Source of the DNA: JAWLEV01 sp046538105
GTDB taxonomy: Bacteria; Chloroflexota; Anaerolineae; UBA1429
Direction of reading: 5' to 3'
NCBI GenBank assembly: GCA_046538105.1
Contig: JBKHJO010000003.1
Coordinates: forward strand, 42,484 to 106,483
Length of the DNA: 64,000 nucleotides
In this document: piece after piece, positions 16,358 to 24,948 of the stretch
How positions within the stretch are numbered: position 1 is the stretch's first letter
Layout: every line of letters starts with the position of its first letter
Notes under the pieces: model-generated
What the model was told of the DNA's origin: nothing
The model's database searches: none
Seen by the model: only the letters and a program-made list of their open reading frames with translations
Translations under genes and position numbers: made by a program

Positions 16358-17137
16358 GTGCGTAAAGACCAGAGACGAAATTTCTTGGTCATAGTGCTTT
16401 TCCTTGTCATGGTGGTGGTTCTCGCCGCCATCTACGTATACCGCGCGCCGGGAGGCCCCTCCAGACAGGCATCCCCCACTCTTACGCGTCCCCCCCTGAC
16501 GCCCGGTCTCTATGAAGCGGAACGGGAGAGGATGGTCGAGCGTCAGATAGAAGCGCGGGGCGTGGAGGACGACGCCCTCCTCCGGGCCATGGAGACTGTT
16601 CCCAGGCATGCCTTTGTACCCCCCGAACAGGTGAAGGAGGCCTATGCCGACTATCCCCTACCCATCGGTTTCGGTCAAACCATCTCCCAACCCTACATCG
16701 TAGCCTATATGACCGAGATCGTGCATCTTGAAGAGGGAAAAAGGGTGCTGGAGATCGGCACTGGCTCTGGCTATCAAGCGGCCATATTGGCAGAGATCAC
16801 GCCCCACGTGTATAGCGTGGAGATCATCGAGGAACTGTACGAGCGGGCGCGCCGGACGCTAAGCGAGCGGGGATACGATAGGGTTCGCCTGAGACACGGC
16901 GACGGTTACTATGGTTGGGAAGCACACGCCCCCTATGACGCAATCATCGTCACCGCCGCCCCCGACCATATCCCGCAGCCCCTGGTGGAACAACTCGCCG
17001 ACGGCGGACGTATGGTGATACCCGTGGGCCCGCCAGGCGCCTACCAGGCCCTGTGGCTCGTGGAGAGAGAGGGAGAGGAGGTCAGGACGGAACGGCTCAT
17101 GGGGGTACGATTTGTGCCCCTCACCGGCGAGCACTGA
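16358..17137 (+). CDS. Protein-L-isoaspartate O-methyltransferase with N-terminal membrane anchor
   Basis: 259 residues. The core (from about 50) is a PCMT that methylates isoaspartyl residues in damaged proteins: RQIEARGVEDDALLRAMETV, substrate loop PLPIGFGQTISQPY, SAM motif VLEIGTGSGYQAA and C-terminal GGRMVIPVG. It is preceded by a basic start and a membrane helix (residues about 9-27, FLVIVLFLVMVVVLAAIYVY), which ordinary cytosolic PCMTs lack. This implies either export or membrane tethering; SAM would be unavailable outside the cell, so an inward-facing anchored form or an exported form with external methyl donor must be distinguished. GTG 16358 follows GAGGAAA. Confidence 0.9.
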   Translation: MRKDQRRNFLVIVLFLVMVVVLAAIYVYRAPGGPSRQASPTLTRPPLTPGLYEAERERMVERQIEARGVEDDALLRAMETVPRHAFVPPEQVKEAYADYPLPIGFGQTISQPYIVAYMTEIVHLEEGKRVLEIGTGSGYQAAILAEITPHVYSVEIIEELYERARRTLSERGYDRVRLRHGDGYYGWEAHAPYDAIIVTAAPDHIPQPLVEQLADGGRMVIPVGPPGAYQALWLVEREGEEVRTERLMGVRFVPLTGEH

Positions 17138-17141
17138 CCCC

Positions 17142-19541
17142 TCATTCGCTTTCCCCCCTCATCAAGGGCCAAAAGGCCCACGTGGCGCCCAGATAGCAAA
17201 GTCCTGCCGCTGCAAGGACGGCGTGATACCCCCAGGACAGAGCCAGGATGGCTGCCAACACGGAACTGATCACCGAGGCACTGCCATTGATGGCCCATAT
17301 CCAGGGCGTGATGCCCGGAGTGCTCTGCTCCACACGGCGCAGCCCGGCGGCAAAGGGAATTCCCATACACACGCCAAGAGGGAACAGCGACAGGATGGCG
17401 ATCCCCGTGCGGGCCAGGTGGGGCAGCGATAGTGTGGTGCGAAAAAGCCACCGCAACCCAAAGGGGTAGACGACTATCAGGCCGATCAGGATGAGCAGGA
17501 CGAATCGTAAGGACACGCGATGAGAGAGGAAACTTCCTACACCGGAGAAGAACAACAGCGCCGAGAGGACGAGGATAAAGGAAAAGGTGGCGTGTCCCAA
17601 GTAGAGGATGAATTGCTGCATGAGGGGCAGTTCGATAAAGAGGTAGCCCAGGCCCAGAGCGGCAAAGTAAAGGATGATACGCCAGCGGAGCGGCCCCATG
17701 GGAGAGCGTTCCCCGCGCCAGGCCAGGGGCAGCATGACGAGTATCACAGAGGCCACCACGGCAAGGGCCAGAAGCACGAGAATGACCAGAAAACCTGATC
17801 CCCCAAAGGGTTGCCACGTCCGGCCGATACGGGCCATAATGCGGGGTATCTGCCGCCAGCGAAAATAGTGCCCGAAAAAAGGGCGATCATCCGTGGGTGG
17901 TGTGACGTCGTAGAGATTGTCCGCGAATAAAGCCTCCCGCTCCGATGGCTGCAACAACTTCTGAAAGTCGTTGTAATAGACGGGCTCGGGGAGCACGTTA
18001 TGGCGATTGGCCTCCGAGATGTCCATTCCCGGATAGTGTACCAGGTCGTAGCCCAGATCCTCGCAGGCGGATATCAATTCCGCGATCTCCCCATCGCCAA
18101 AGGGAGAGGGGCTGGCCAGGATGGTCATGGTGGACCAACTGCGAAAGGCCAGCAGATGGCTTGCGGCGTTTTCTATGCCCATCCTCTCCAGGGCCACAAC
18201 CGTCAGGCCGCCCGCCCGCACCGATTCTGTCGGAGGATCCTGGAGCCAGCGGGTAACGACGAGAATCCCATCCGCATTGAGGCGCGCCAGAGCACGCTCA
18301 AAGGCCTCCACCGTATAGAGATAATTCTCGGACAGGCTGTAGGTGCCCGAGGTCAGGGGGTGGTAACTTTCGGCCAGGGAGAGTTGAATGACGTCAAAGG
18401 TCTCCTGCCCCCGCCAGAGAGCGGTTCTTCCCGCCTCGGTGCGCACAGCGACATCATCAAAAAGTCCCCCCACAAAATCCGCGTAGCGCTGCCCCACGAT
18501 CTCGGTGATGAGGGGATTATCCTCCACCACCACGATATCGTGAGCGCCATGTTCCAGGGCCACGGCCACATCCAACCCCCCACGGGGCCTGATGATCATG
18601 ACATGGGCATCAGGCCTGATGGTATAGGGCAGACTGGAGGGAAGATGGGAGAGAAAGGCCGTATCCTCGGCAGCGGTCCGCCGCGTGATGGGGCTGAGGT
18701 TGCCTCCATCCACCGTGAGTCCATGCTGAGGGGGCAGGCCGCCCCGGTAATCGAGGCTGAGGCCGGGGGCCGAGTGGATCCCCGTTCCCTCCACAACATC
18801 CAGGCGCGAATAGACGTTCCACGCCTGATAGGTCAGATGCGTATCCGGGGCGCGCAGGGTCTGGTTCAGGCTCTTGTAGGGTGATATCCTCAGGGTCATC
18901 CACGAGGGCTGCCCCCAGGCCAGTAAAAGGCTGCCGACGCACATCAGTAAGGCCACCCAAGTTGACCGTCTCAAAACGGCGTCCCGCGAACCCCTGGCCC
19001 AAAAAATGAGGGCCACACCCAGGGCTCCCACGCTGGCAGCCAGGGCCACAGCGCCCTCCCCGCCACAGAGGGGAAGTACCACAAGCAGGGCCAGACTCCC
19101 CAGGGCCGAGCCGGCCAGATTGGCGGCGTACACCATACCACTCTGCTGGGGTAGGGCAGAGAGCCAGCGGGAGACGATCCAGCCACCAAAACCAAACGGA
19201 AGGATCAGGGCCAGATAATAGAGGATGAGGTAGACGAACTGCACGGGTTCCATGGCCAGACGGTAGGAATCAAAGGGTAGATAATTGGCGAAAAGAAAAG
19301 AGGCCAGAATACTGAGGGGAAAGGCCAACCCCACCACATCCAGCCCGTCGCGGCGCTCGGGAGGGATCAGGGAGAGGAGAGTCCCGCTGCTGGCATAACC
19401 CAGCAGGGCCACGCTGACGCTGAGAAAGGCGAAATGGTACCACTGGGCCACGGCAAAGAGGCGGGTGAGGGTCAATTCGAACATCAGTATGGCGGCCGAG
19501 ACAAGCGCTATGCCGCTGTGTAGATGGCCCCTTTGCTCCAT
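17142..19541 (-). CDS. Membrane spermidine synthase-like protein
   Basis: 799 residues. About seven hydrophobic helices occupy residues 5-215 (MFELTLTRLFAVAQWYHFAF begins the first), followed by a soluble Rossmann-like methyltransferase/aminopropyltransferase domain (about 290-540; GGLDVAVALEHGAHDIVVVEDNP is the cofactor loop), and a second helical block of about six segments (590-790). This matches large bacterial membrane proteins annotated as spermidine-synthase-like. The usual synthase catalytic Asp pair is not clear, so polyamine synthesis is doubtful. I start at ATG 19541 after GAGGGA. No speD or speA gene is nearby. It is convergent with the methyltransferase, four bases apart. Confidence 0.75.
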   Translation of the reverse strand: MEQRGHLHSGIALVSAAILMFELTLTRLFAVAQWYHFAFLSVSVALLGYASSGTLLSLIPPERRDGLDVVGLAFPLSILASFLFANYLPFDSYRLAMEPVQFVYLILYYLALILPFGFGGWIVSRWLSALPQQSGMVYAANLAGSALGSLALLVVLPLCGGEGAVALAASVGALGVALIFWARGSRDAVLRRSTWVALLMCVGSLLLAWGQPSWMTLRISPYKSLNQTLRAPDTHLTYQAWNVYSRLDVVEGTGIHSAPGLSLDYRGGLPPQHGLTVDGGNLSPITRRTAAEDTAFLSHLPSSLPYTIRPDAHVMIIRPRGGLDVAVALEHGAHDIVVVEDNPLITEIVGQRYADFVGGLFDDVAVRTEAGRTALWRGQETFDVIQLSLAESYHPLTSGTYSLSENYLYTVEAFERALARLNADGILVVTRWLQDPPTESVRAGGLTVVALERMGIENAASHLLAFRSWSTMTILASPSPFGDGEIAELISACEDLGYDLVHYPGMDISEANRHNVLPEPVYYNDFQKLLQPSEREALFADNLYDVTPPTDDRPFFGHYFRWRQIPRIMARIGRTWQPFGGSGFLVILVLLALAVVASVILVMLPLAWRGERSPMGPLRWRIILYFAALGLGYLFIELPLMQQFILYLGHATFSFILVLSALLFFSGVGSFLSHRVSLRFVLLILIGLIVVYPFGLRWLFRTTLSLPHLARTGIAILSLFPLGVCMGIPFAAGLRRVEQSTPGITPWIWAINGSASVISSVLAAILALSWGYHAVLAAAGLCYLGATWAFWPLMRGESE

Positions 19542-19695
19542 CAAGGTCCCTCGCTGTCCAATGGACGTCCCGTATAGCTTACGTGAAGGGACGGAAAAGG
19601 TCAATGAGAAGAGAGGAGTCTCTTCCCAGGCGCGAACCCATCAGCGATCTGAGTATAACTTTTCATAGAGGTTCTCATGAGCGGAGCCCCCATCC

Positions 19696-20391
19696 CTACA
19701 TGCCGCCCACTGCGCGCGTCAGGGTCAGGCAGACGACCTGCCTGGCCCCGCCCTCCCTCAGCGCCAGGGAACAGGCTTTGAGGGTGGCCCCCGTGGTCAT
19801 CACGTCGTCGACGAGGAGGATCCGTGCCCCCGCTGGCTCCCCAGAGACGGTTCGAAAGGCGCCGCATACATTGTCCCACCGCTCCCGGGGGGACAGCCCC
19901 ACCTGGGAACGTGTGTCCCGCACCCGAATGAGGCTTTCGTGACACAGGAGCAGGTCCAGGCATCGGGCCACTTGCCGTGCCAGGAGGAGCGACTGGCTAT
20001 ATCCCCGCCGGCGCACGCGCTGGACGTGCAGGGGCACGGGGATGACAAGATCGACGGGGATCGTCCTGCCGCGCCAGGTGGCGGCCATGAGTTCTCCCAA
20101 GGGCTCGCTCAGCACGCGGGCCCCCTCGTATTTGAGGGCGTGCACGGCCTGACGCAGGGGAGGGACGTGGGGGCCCACCGAGTAGACGACACCCTCTCGG
20201 CCTTTCTCCTCGCTGCACCACGTATAACGGGCAGTATGCCCTTCAAATAGGGGAGCGCCTTCCAGGCATTCCTCGCACAGCCACGCGCCGGCCCGACCAC
20301 AGGCCACACAGTGGGGCGGATACAGTAGATCGAGCACGGCGTCGAGCCATCTATGGGGATCGAAAAACGGTTTGGGGGTTGCAGAGTGCAT
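19696..20391 (-). CDS. comF: ComF-family phosphoribosyltransferase-like protein
   Basis: 231 residues. An N-terminal zinc ribbon (CVACGRAGAWLCEEC) is followed by a type I phosphoribosyltransferase fold with the PRPP loop ILLVDDVMTTGATL near the C-terminus. ComF proteins assist DNA uptake in naturally competent bacteria; many have unclear roles. The segment DLVIPVPLHVQRVRRRGYSQSLLLAR is diagnostic. I start at ATG 20391, preceded by AGGAGA; the longer frame has no ribosome site. A secreted ComEC-like hydrolase lies 5 kb downstream, but no full comEC is present. Confidence 0.9.
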   Translation of the reverse strand: MHSATPKPFFDPHRWLDAVLDLLYPPHCVACGRAGAWLCEECLEGAPLFEGHTARYTWCSEEKGREGVVYSVGPHVPPLRQAVHALKYEGARVLSEPLGELMAATWRGRTIPVDLVIPVPLHVQRVRRRGYSQSLLLARQVARCLDLLLCHESLIRVRDTRSQVGLSPRERWDNVCGAFRTVSGEPAGARILLVDDVMTTGATLKACSLALREGGARQVVCLTLTRAVGGM

Positions 20392-20885
20392 CACAAACAA
20401 TCTCCTGCTGAATGCTGAACAGCCACATGCTAACACATCTCCTTCACATCCACAAGGCGCGACGGGCGCAGGGGGGCACGGAAAAGTTGTGGATGATTCG
20501 CCATTCTTTGTCCGCGCAGACCGTTTTAGGGCTCCAGACTGCGTGGCCATTCTGCAAGGCCACCGAAGGTGGCCCATCTGGCCGATAGGCCTCACGAACT
20601 GGCTTCAGACGGCAAAGCCCGAAGAACGAACGTCCCTGCCGAACGTGCTCGGCCTAAAGGCCAGCGCAAAGGCACTTGGCGCCGGGCGTCGACCTGCGTC
20701 GACGCGTTTCGGCAGTATCCACGCCTACGCTTGCGTCACTTATGCCCCGCCAGACTCTCCTTTCTGACAGGTCTGACGATTCTGACGGACTTGATTCCTG
20801 CCTCTTGCGGATTCGGTTGACCGCGAACCTCAAGCGTGTTATCCTTCCAGGGAATCATCGTGTACCAAGATGTTGAGGAGGATAG
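20392..20885. other. Non-coding stretch, hairpin-rich, unidentified
   Basis: No convincing gene on either strand. 20520-20760 is dense in stable stems: GGCCACC/GGTGGCC with triloop GAA at 20558-20574, GGCCT/AGGCC near 20651, and GCGTCGAC/GTCGACGC at 20686-20705. A promoter for the downstream gene lies at 20817-20845. A structured RNA, a dispersed intergenic repeat or relic DNA are all possible. Confidence 0.5.
20817..20845 (+). promoter_or_regulatory. Predicted promoter of the 2-hydroxyacid dehydrogenase operon
   Basis: TTGACC at 20817-20822, a 17-base spacer and TATCCT at 20840-20845, about 40 bases before ATG 20886. Confidence 0.6.
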
Positions 20886-21890
20886 ATGGCCGCATACAAC
20901 GTGCTGGTCACCGTGCCGCGACCGCTGCGAGACTATATCCTGAGCGAGGAAGCGGAGAGTAAACTGCGCGGCATGGCAAAGGTGACCATGAATGAGGAGG
21001 GGCGTGACTGGACGGAGGAGGAACTGGCCGAACGACTGGCCGGCGTGGACGCCATCCTCGCCAGTTGGGGACTGGCCAGGATGACATCCCAGGTTCTGGA
21101 TGGGGCGGACAGTCTGGGCATCGTGGCCTATGCCGCGGGCAGCGTCAGGGGGTTCGTGACCCCCGCCCTCTACGAGCGGGGCGTCGTGGTCTGTCACGCC
21201 GCCCACCGCATCGCCGACTCGGTGGCCGAGTTCTCTTTGCTGCTGGCCATGATCGGCCTGCGCCGCCCCCACGAATTCGATCGCCAGTTAAAGGCGGGGG
21301 CGGAATGGCCCAAGAGCCGCGACCTGGCCCTGTACGAGATAGCGGGAAAAAAGGTGGGGCTCCTGGGCATGGGCTATGTGGGGCGGCGGGCGGCCAGGCT
21401 CTTTCAGGGCGTGGGTGCTCGGGTGTGGGCCTACGATCCCTACCTTCCCGCCAATCAGGCGGAGACCCTTGGCGTGCACAGCGCGGAACTGGACAAACTC
21501 CTCAGCACATGTCAGATCGTCTCCGCGCACCTGCCCAGCACCGAGGAGACCCACCATATGCTGGGCGCGCGCGAGTTCGCTCAGATGCAAGACGGGGCCA
21601 TTTTCATCAACACCGCCCGCTCCTGGATCCTGGATCAGGAGGCGTTGGTGCGGGAACTGGGTAAGGGCCGCATCTGGGCTGCCCTGGACGTCTACGACGA
21701 GGAGCCCCTCCCCGTGGATCATCCCCTGCGCGATATGGATAATGTCTTTCTCACGCCCCACGTGGCGGGCCTGACCCGCGACTCCCATGGCAGCCTCATG
21801 GGGGAGATGGTCGACGAGATAGCCCGCTACCTGGCGGGAGAACCGTTGAAGCATCGGGTGACACAGGATATGTTAGAGATTATGGCATAG
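20886..21890 (+). CDS. D-isomer-specific 2-hydroxyacid dehydrogenase family protein
   Basis: 334 residues, NAD-dependent oxidation or reduction of a 2-hydroxy/2-oxo acid. The NAD-binding domain has GKKVGLLGMGYVGRRAARLF; catalytic Arg lies in INTARS, Glu in DVYDEEPLP and His in LTPHVAG. The usual NTARG reads NTARSW here. ATG 20886 follows TTGAGGAGGATAG. It precedes the D-serine dehydratase-like gene by 10 bases, so the two likely act in one pathway, for example on an oxo acid formed by deamination (inference). Confidence 0.9.
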   Translation: MAAYNVLVTVPRPLRDYILSEEAESKLRGMAKVTMNEEGRDWTEEELAERLAGVDAILASWGLARMTSQVLDGADSLGIVAYAAGSVRGFVTPALYERGVVVCHAAHRIADSVAEFSLLLAMIGLRRPHEFDRQLKAGAEWPKSRDLALYEIAGKKVGLLGMGYVGRRAARLFQGVGARVWAYDPYLPANQAETLGVHSAELDKLLSTCQIVSAHLPSTEETHHMLGAREFAQMQDGAIFINTARSWILDQEALVRELGKGRIWAALDVYDEEPLPVDHPLRDMDNVFLTPHVAGLTRDSHGSLMGEMVDEIARYLAGEPLKHRVTQDMLEIMA

Positions 21891-21900
21891 GAGATAGTGA

Positions 21901-22989
21901 ATGGATAACTACGCTGTTGGCCTGCCCAAAAAAGAACTGGACACGCCAGCCCTCTGTCTGGATATCGAGGCACTGGAGAAAAATATCCAGGAGATGGCCG
22001 ACTATTTTACACACAGGGACGCCACCCTGCGCCCCCACACCAAGACACATAAAACGCCCCTCATCGCGCGAATGCAGATCGAGGCGGGGGCCATCGGCGT
22101 CACCTGCGCCAAACTGGGGGAGGCGGAGGTCATGGCCTGCGCGGGCATCCGCGACATGCTCATCGCCAACCAGATCGTCGGCACACGCAAAATCACGCGC
22201 CTCGTCAATCTGGCCGCCCATACGGACGTCATGGTCGCCGTGGAGGACGAGCGCAACGCCCTCGCCCTCTCGGAGGCGGCCCAGATCAAGGGCGTGGAAC
22301 TGCGCGTCCTGGTCGAGGTGGACGTGGGCATGGGCCGCTGCGGCACCGCGCCCGAGGAGCCCTCTTTTGAACTGGCCCAGCGCCTCGTGGAACTGCCCGG
22401 ACTGCGTTTCGAGGGCATCATGGGCTACGAGGGACACGCGGTCATGATCGAGGATTTCGAGGAGCGAGAGAAGGTGGCCCACGAAGCCATGGCGAAACTG
22501 GTCGCCACGCGAGATTTCATCCAGGAGCAGGGGATCGAGGTCGAAATCGTCTCCGGCGGGGGCACCGGCACCTACCAGATCACGGGGAATTATCCGGGGG
22601 TCACCGAGATCCAGGCCGGGTCGTATGCCACCATGGACGGGCGCTACCACCGGGTGGGAATGGAGTTCCGTCATGCCCTCACCGTGGTGGCCCAGGTCAT
22701 CAGCACCCGGGGAGATCGGGCCATAACGGACGCCGGTATGAAAACCCTTACCCCCGAGTTCGGCATGCCCGGCGTTCTCGACCCCCAGGGCTGGAAGGCC
22801 ACGAAACTCTCGGAGGAGCACGGCTTTCTCCAGCGAGAGGAGGGGGAACCACTACAGCCCGGGGACGTGGTGGAACTGATCCCCTCCCATGGCTGCACGA
22901 CTATCAACCTGCACGACGCATATTACGTGACGCGCGACGGCGTCGTGGAGGCCGTGTGGCCCATCGCCGCCCGAGGCGCCATCCGCTGA
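21901..22989 (+). CDS. D-serine dehydratase-like/D-threonine aldolase family PLP enzyme
   Basis: 362-residue fold-type III PLP enzyme related to alanine racemase N-domain. The PLP lysine lies in RPHTKTHKTP (about residue 48), the phosphate-binding GGGTGTYQ follows near 220, and the C-terminal barrel contains SHGCTTINLHDAYY, whose His-x-Cys pair matches the zinc ligands of eukaryotic-type D-serine dehydratase rather than the His-x-Asp of D-threonine aldolase. Either reaction is possible; it acts on a D-3-hydroxyamino acid. The paralogue at 42192-43235 shares the fold. Coupled to the preceding dehydrogenase. Confidence 0.88.
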   Translation: MDNYAVGLPKKELDTPALCLDIEALEKNIQEMADYFTHRDATLRPHTKTHKTPLIARMQIEAGAIGVTCAKLGEAEVMACAGIRDMLIANQIVGTRKITRLVNLAAHTDVMVAVEDERNALALSEAAQIKGVELRVLVEVDVGMGRCGTAPEEPSFELAQRLVELPGLRFEGIMGYEGHAVMIEDFEEREKVAHEAMAKLVATRDFIQEQGIEVEIVSGGGTGTYQITGNYPGVTEIQAGSYATMDGRYHRVGMEFRHALTVVAQVISTRGDRAITDAGMKTLTPEFGMPGVLDPQGWKATKLSEEHGFLQREEGEPLQPGDVVELIPSHGCTTINLHDAYYVTRDGVVEAVWPIAARGAIR

Positions 22990-23143
22990 GCCGACCCCAT
23001 CATCGCCCGGATTTGACGGGGGAGCCGAAAGCGCCCGGGCAATCGATGATAGAGGAAAGCAGTAATACGAGGAAAAAGTGAGGGCGCCGGCGCCGAGCGC
23101 GCCCTGTGGTTGATCTATATCCGCGTTGCATGGGAGGACGCTT

Positions 23144-24385
23144 ATGAAAACAAGAGAGCGCGCTGTCATCATATTTCTGGGGCTGGCCCTGACGCTGTTC
23201 CTCCTGGTGTCACAGGTTCGGGCGCCGGTCTCCACCGCGACCACGCTGGCATCGGATATTCTACACCTGCCACTGGTGTACCAACCCGTTCCAACCCCCA
23301 CGCCAACGGTCACCCCTACACCGATGCCAACCCCCACGCCCACCAGAATAGCGTCTAAAGACTTTGGCTATGGCATACAGGCCGCCATGGTCGCCGATGG
23401 CGACCACGAGCGCATCTTTGACCACGTGAACGACATGGGACTGGGATGGGTGAAGCAGCAGGTGGAATGGTTCCATTACAACCCCAAACAAGGGGTATAT
23501 GAGAACTGGGATGCCCTGGACCGCATAGTGGACGCCGCCAAGGCCAACGATGTCAACGTGCTGTTCAGCGTGGTCAAGGCCCCCGCGTGGGCGCGGGCAG
23601 ATACAGATTATGGGGTTGCCGGGCCGCCGGCGGATCCGAACACCTATGGTACCTTTTTGAGCGACTTGGCCACGCATTACAGAGGCGATGTCAAGGCCTA
23701 CGAGATATGGAACGAGCAGAACCTCTGGTATGAATGGGGTGGAGAAGGTGAGATGGACGCCGGCGAATATGTGGATCTCTTACGGGTGGCCTATTATGCC
23801 ATCAAGGACGCAGATCCGGAGGCCATCGTCGTCAGCGGCGGCCTCACGCCCACAGGCGACGTCGGAGACATCGCCATCGCCGATCGCCGTTACCTGGAGC
23901 AGATGTACTGGGCAGGCCTGACGCACTATTGCGACGCCGTCGGCGCACACCCGAGTGGCTACAACAATCCTCCGGATGCCACCTACAGCGGCGATCCAAC
24001 CACGCCGAATTTCAAGGGACATCCGAGTTTCTTTTTCCGCAACACCATGGAGGACTATCGCAACATCATGAATCGGTACGGCGATGGGCACAAGCGCATC
24101 TGGCCCACCGAGTTCGGCTGGGCCAGCGTCGATGGCCTGGGCGTGGAGCCCGTCCAGGGATACGGATACGCCGAAGATAATACGGAGGCCGAGCAGGCCC
24201 AGTACATCGTGCAGGCCTACGAGATGGGCAGGTCGTGGGACTGGCTGGTGGGCCCCATGTTCCTGTGGAACCTGAACTATGCCCCCGTGGACGGCGTCCA
24301 CGACGAAAAGGCCGCCTTTGGCATCGTGTATGAGAACTGGGAGCCGCGTCCCGCGTTCTACGCCATTCGTGATATGCCAAAATAG
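23144..24385 (+). CDS. Secreted glycoside hydrolase, clan GH-A (GH39/cellulase-like)
   Basis: 413 residues. Signal peptide or anchor at 7-27 (VIIFLGLALTLFLLVSQ), Pro/Thr linker at 49-68, then a TIM-barrel domain. The acid/base Glu191 sits in EIWNEQN and the probable nucleophile Glu323 in WPTEFGW, the clan GH-A pattern; VKAPAWARADTDYG and GAHPSGYNNPP fit GH39-like beta-glycosidases of Anaerolineae. The start ATG 23144 follows GGGAGGACGCTT; the upstream TTG is rejected. A 10-base stem lies 19 bases after the stop. The protein probably sits on the cell surface and cleaves plant or microbial polysaccharide. Confidence 0.85.
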   Translation: MKTRERAVIIFLGLALTLFLLVSQVRAPVSTATTLASDILHLPLVYQPVPTPTPTVTPTPMPTPTPTRIASKDFGYGIQAAMVADGDHERIFDHVNDMGLGWVKQQVEWFHYNPKQGVYENWDALDRIVDAAKANDVNVLFSVVKAPAWARADTDYGVAGPPADPNTYGTFLSDLATHYRGDVKAYEIWNEQNLWYEWGGEGEMDAGEYVDLLRVAYYAIKDADPEAIVVSGGLTPTGDVGDIAIADRRYLEQMYWAGLTHYCDAVGAHPSGYNNPPDATYSGDPTTPNFKGHPSFFFRNTMEDYRNIMNRYGDGHKRIWPTEFGWASVDGLGVEPVQGYGYAEDNTEAEQAQYIVQAYEMGRSWDWLVGPMFLWNLNYAPVDGVHDEKAAFGIVYENWEPRPAFYAIRDMPK

Positions 24386-24948
24386 ACGGGGCAGCTCTCA
24401 CGCGCCTGGGAATCGAATTCCCAGGCTGCTAGGCCACCGGGAAAGCTATAAAGTGGCTTTCCTTAGTGGCCTCCAAACCTGCTAAAAGCAGGTTAGCAAG
24501 ATGCGTAGCACCTTGCTTGGGTGCAAAGGTTCCGGCTACTCTCGTCGCGACGCTGGTACGTGTTATCTTGTTTCCAATAGACCGGCTCCTTGTAGTCTCA
24601 GGATTATGCGGCTTGAGAATTTGGTCAGGATATTCGCTTCGTCCTCAGCTGGGGACTGCGATCCGCGTCCGATAAACAAAATCTTTTGAAATGATTTCTG
24701 CCGGAAGAGGATATGTGGTTTAGTGCGCTTCTAGCGCACTTGATGAGACTAGACGTCGGGCTTTGAGCCGACGGTGCACAAAACTCCTATTGCCTGATTG
24801 TTTTCCTAATCTACATCACACCTGCGCGAGGCGGCGCTTGCGCAAAGTGGTTCTGTCCACAACATTCTTGTGCACCCGCTTGGATTTTGACAGCAGCGCC
24901 AGTGTCCCATGATAGCATCCAAACTGTTGCACTGCAGACAGGAATGCT
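24386..24948. other. Non-coding region with at least six perfect hairpins, unidentified
   Basis: No gene found on either strand. Stems in order: GCCTGGGAAT with its complement (24404-24426); a two-tier stem AGGCCAC/GTGGCCT enclosing GGAAAGC/GCTTTCC (24431-24472); AACCTGC/GCAGGTT (24476-24494); GCACC/GGTGC (24508-24524); AGTGCGCT/AGCGCACT (24722-24740); and CGTCGG/CCGACG with extended loop (24754-24773). The first may terminate the hydrolase gene, but it lacks a T-tract. The whole looks like a structured RNA or a relic of a mobile element. Confidence 0.55.

Noticed and set aside
20392..20595. Longer N-terminus for ComF
   Set aside because: The extra 68 residues are low-complexity with no family match; ATG 20391 has AGGAGA.
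24404..24426. Intrinsic terminator of the glycoside hydrolase
   Set aside because: The stem is strong, but no T-tract follows; kept only as a hairpin.
24501..24689. Short open frames inside the hairpin-rich region
   Set aside because: No ribosome site, odd composition and overlap with stems; they look like chance frames.
24723..24773. Hammerhead-type ribozyme or group II intron domain V
   Set aside because: A CTTGATGAG-like string is present, but the GAAA core and the conserved domain-V triad were not found.
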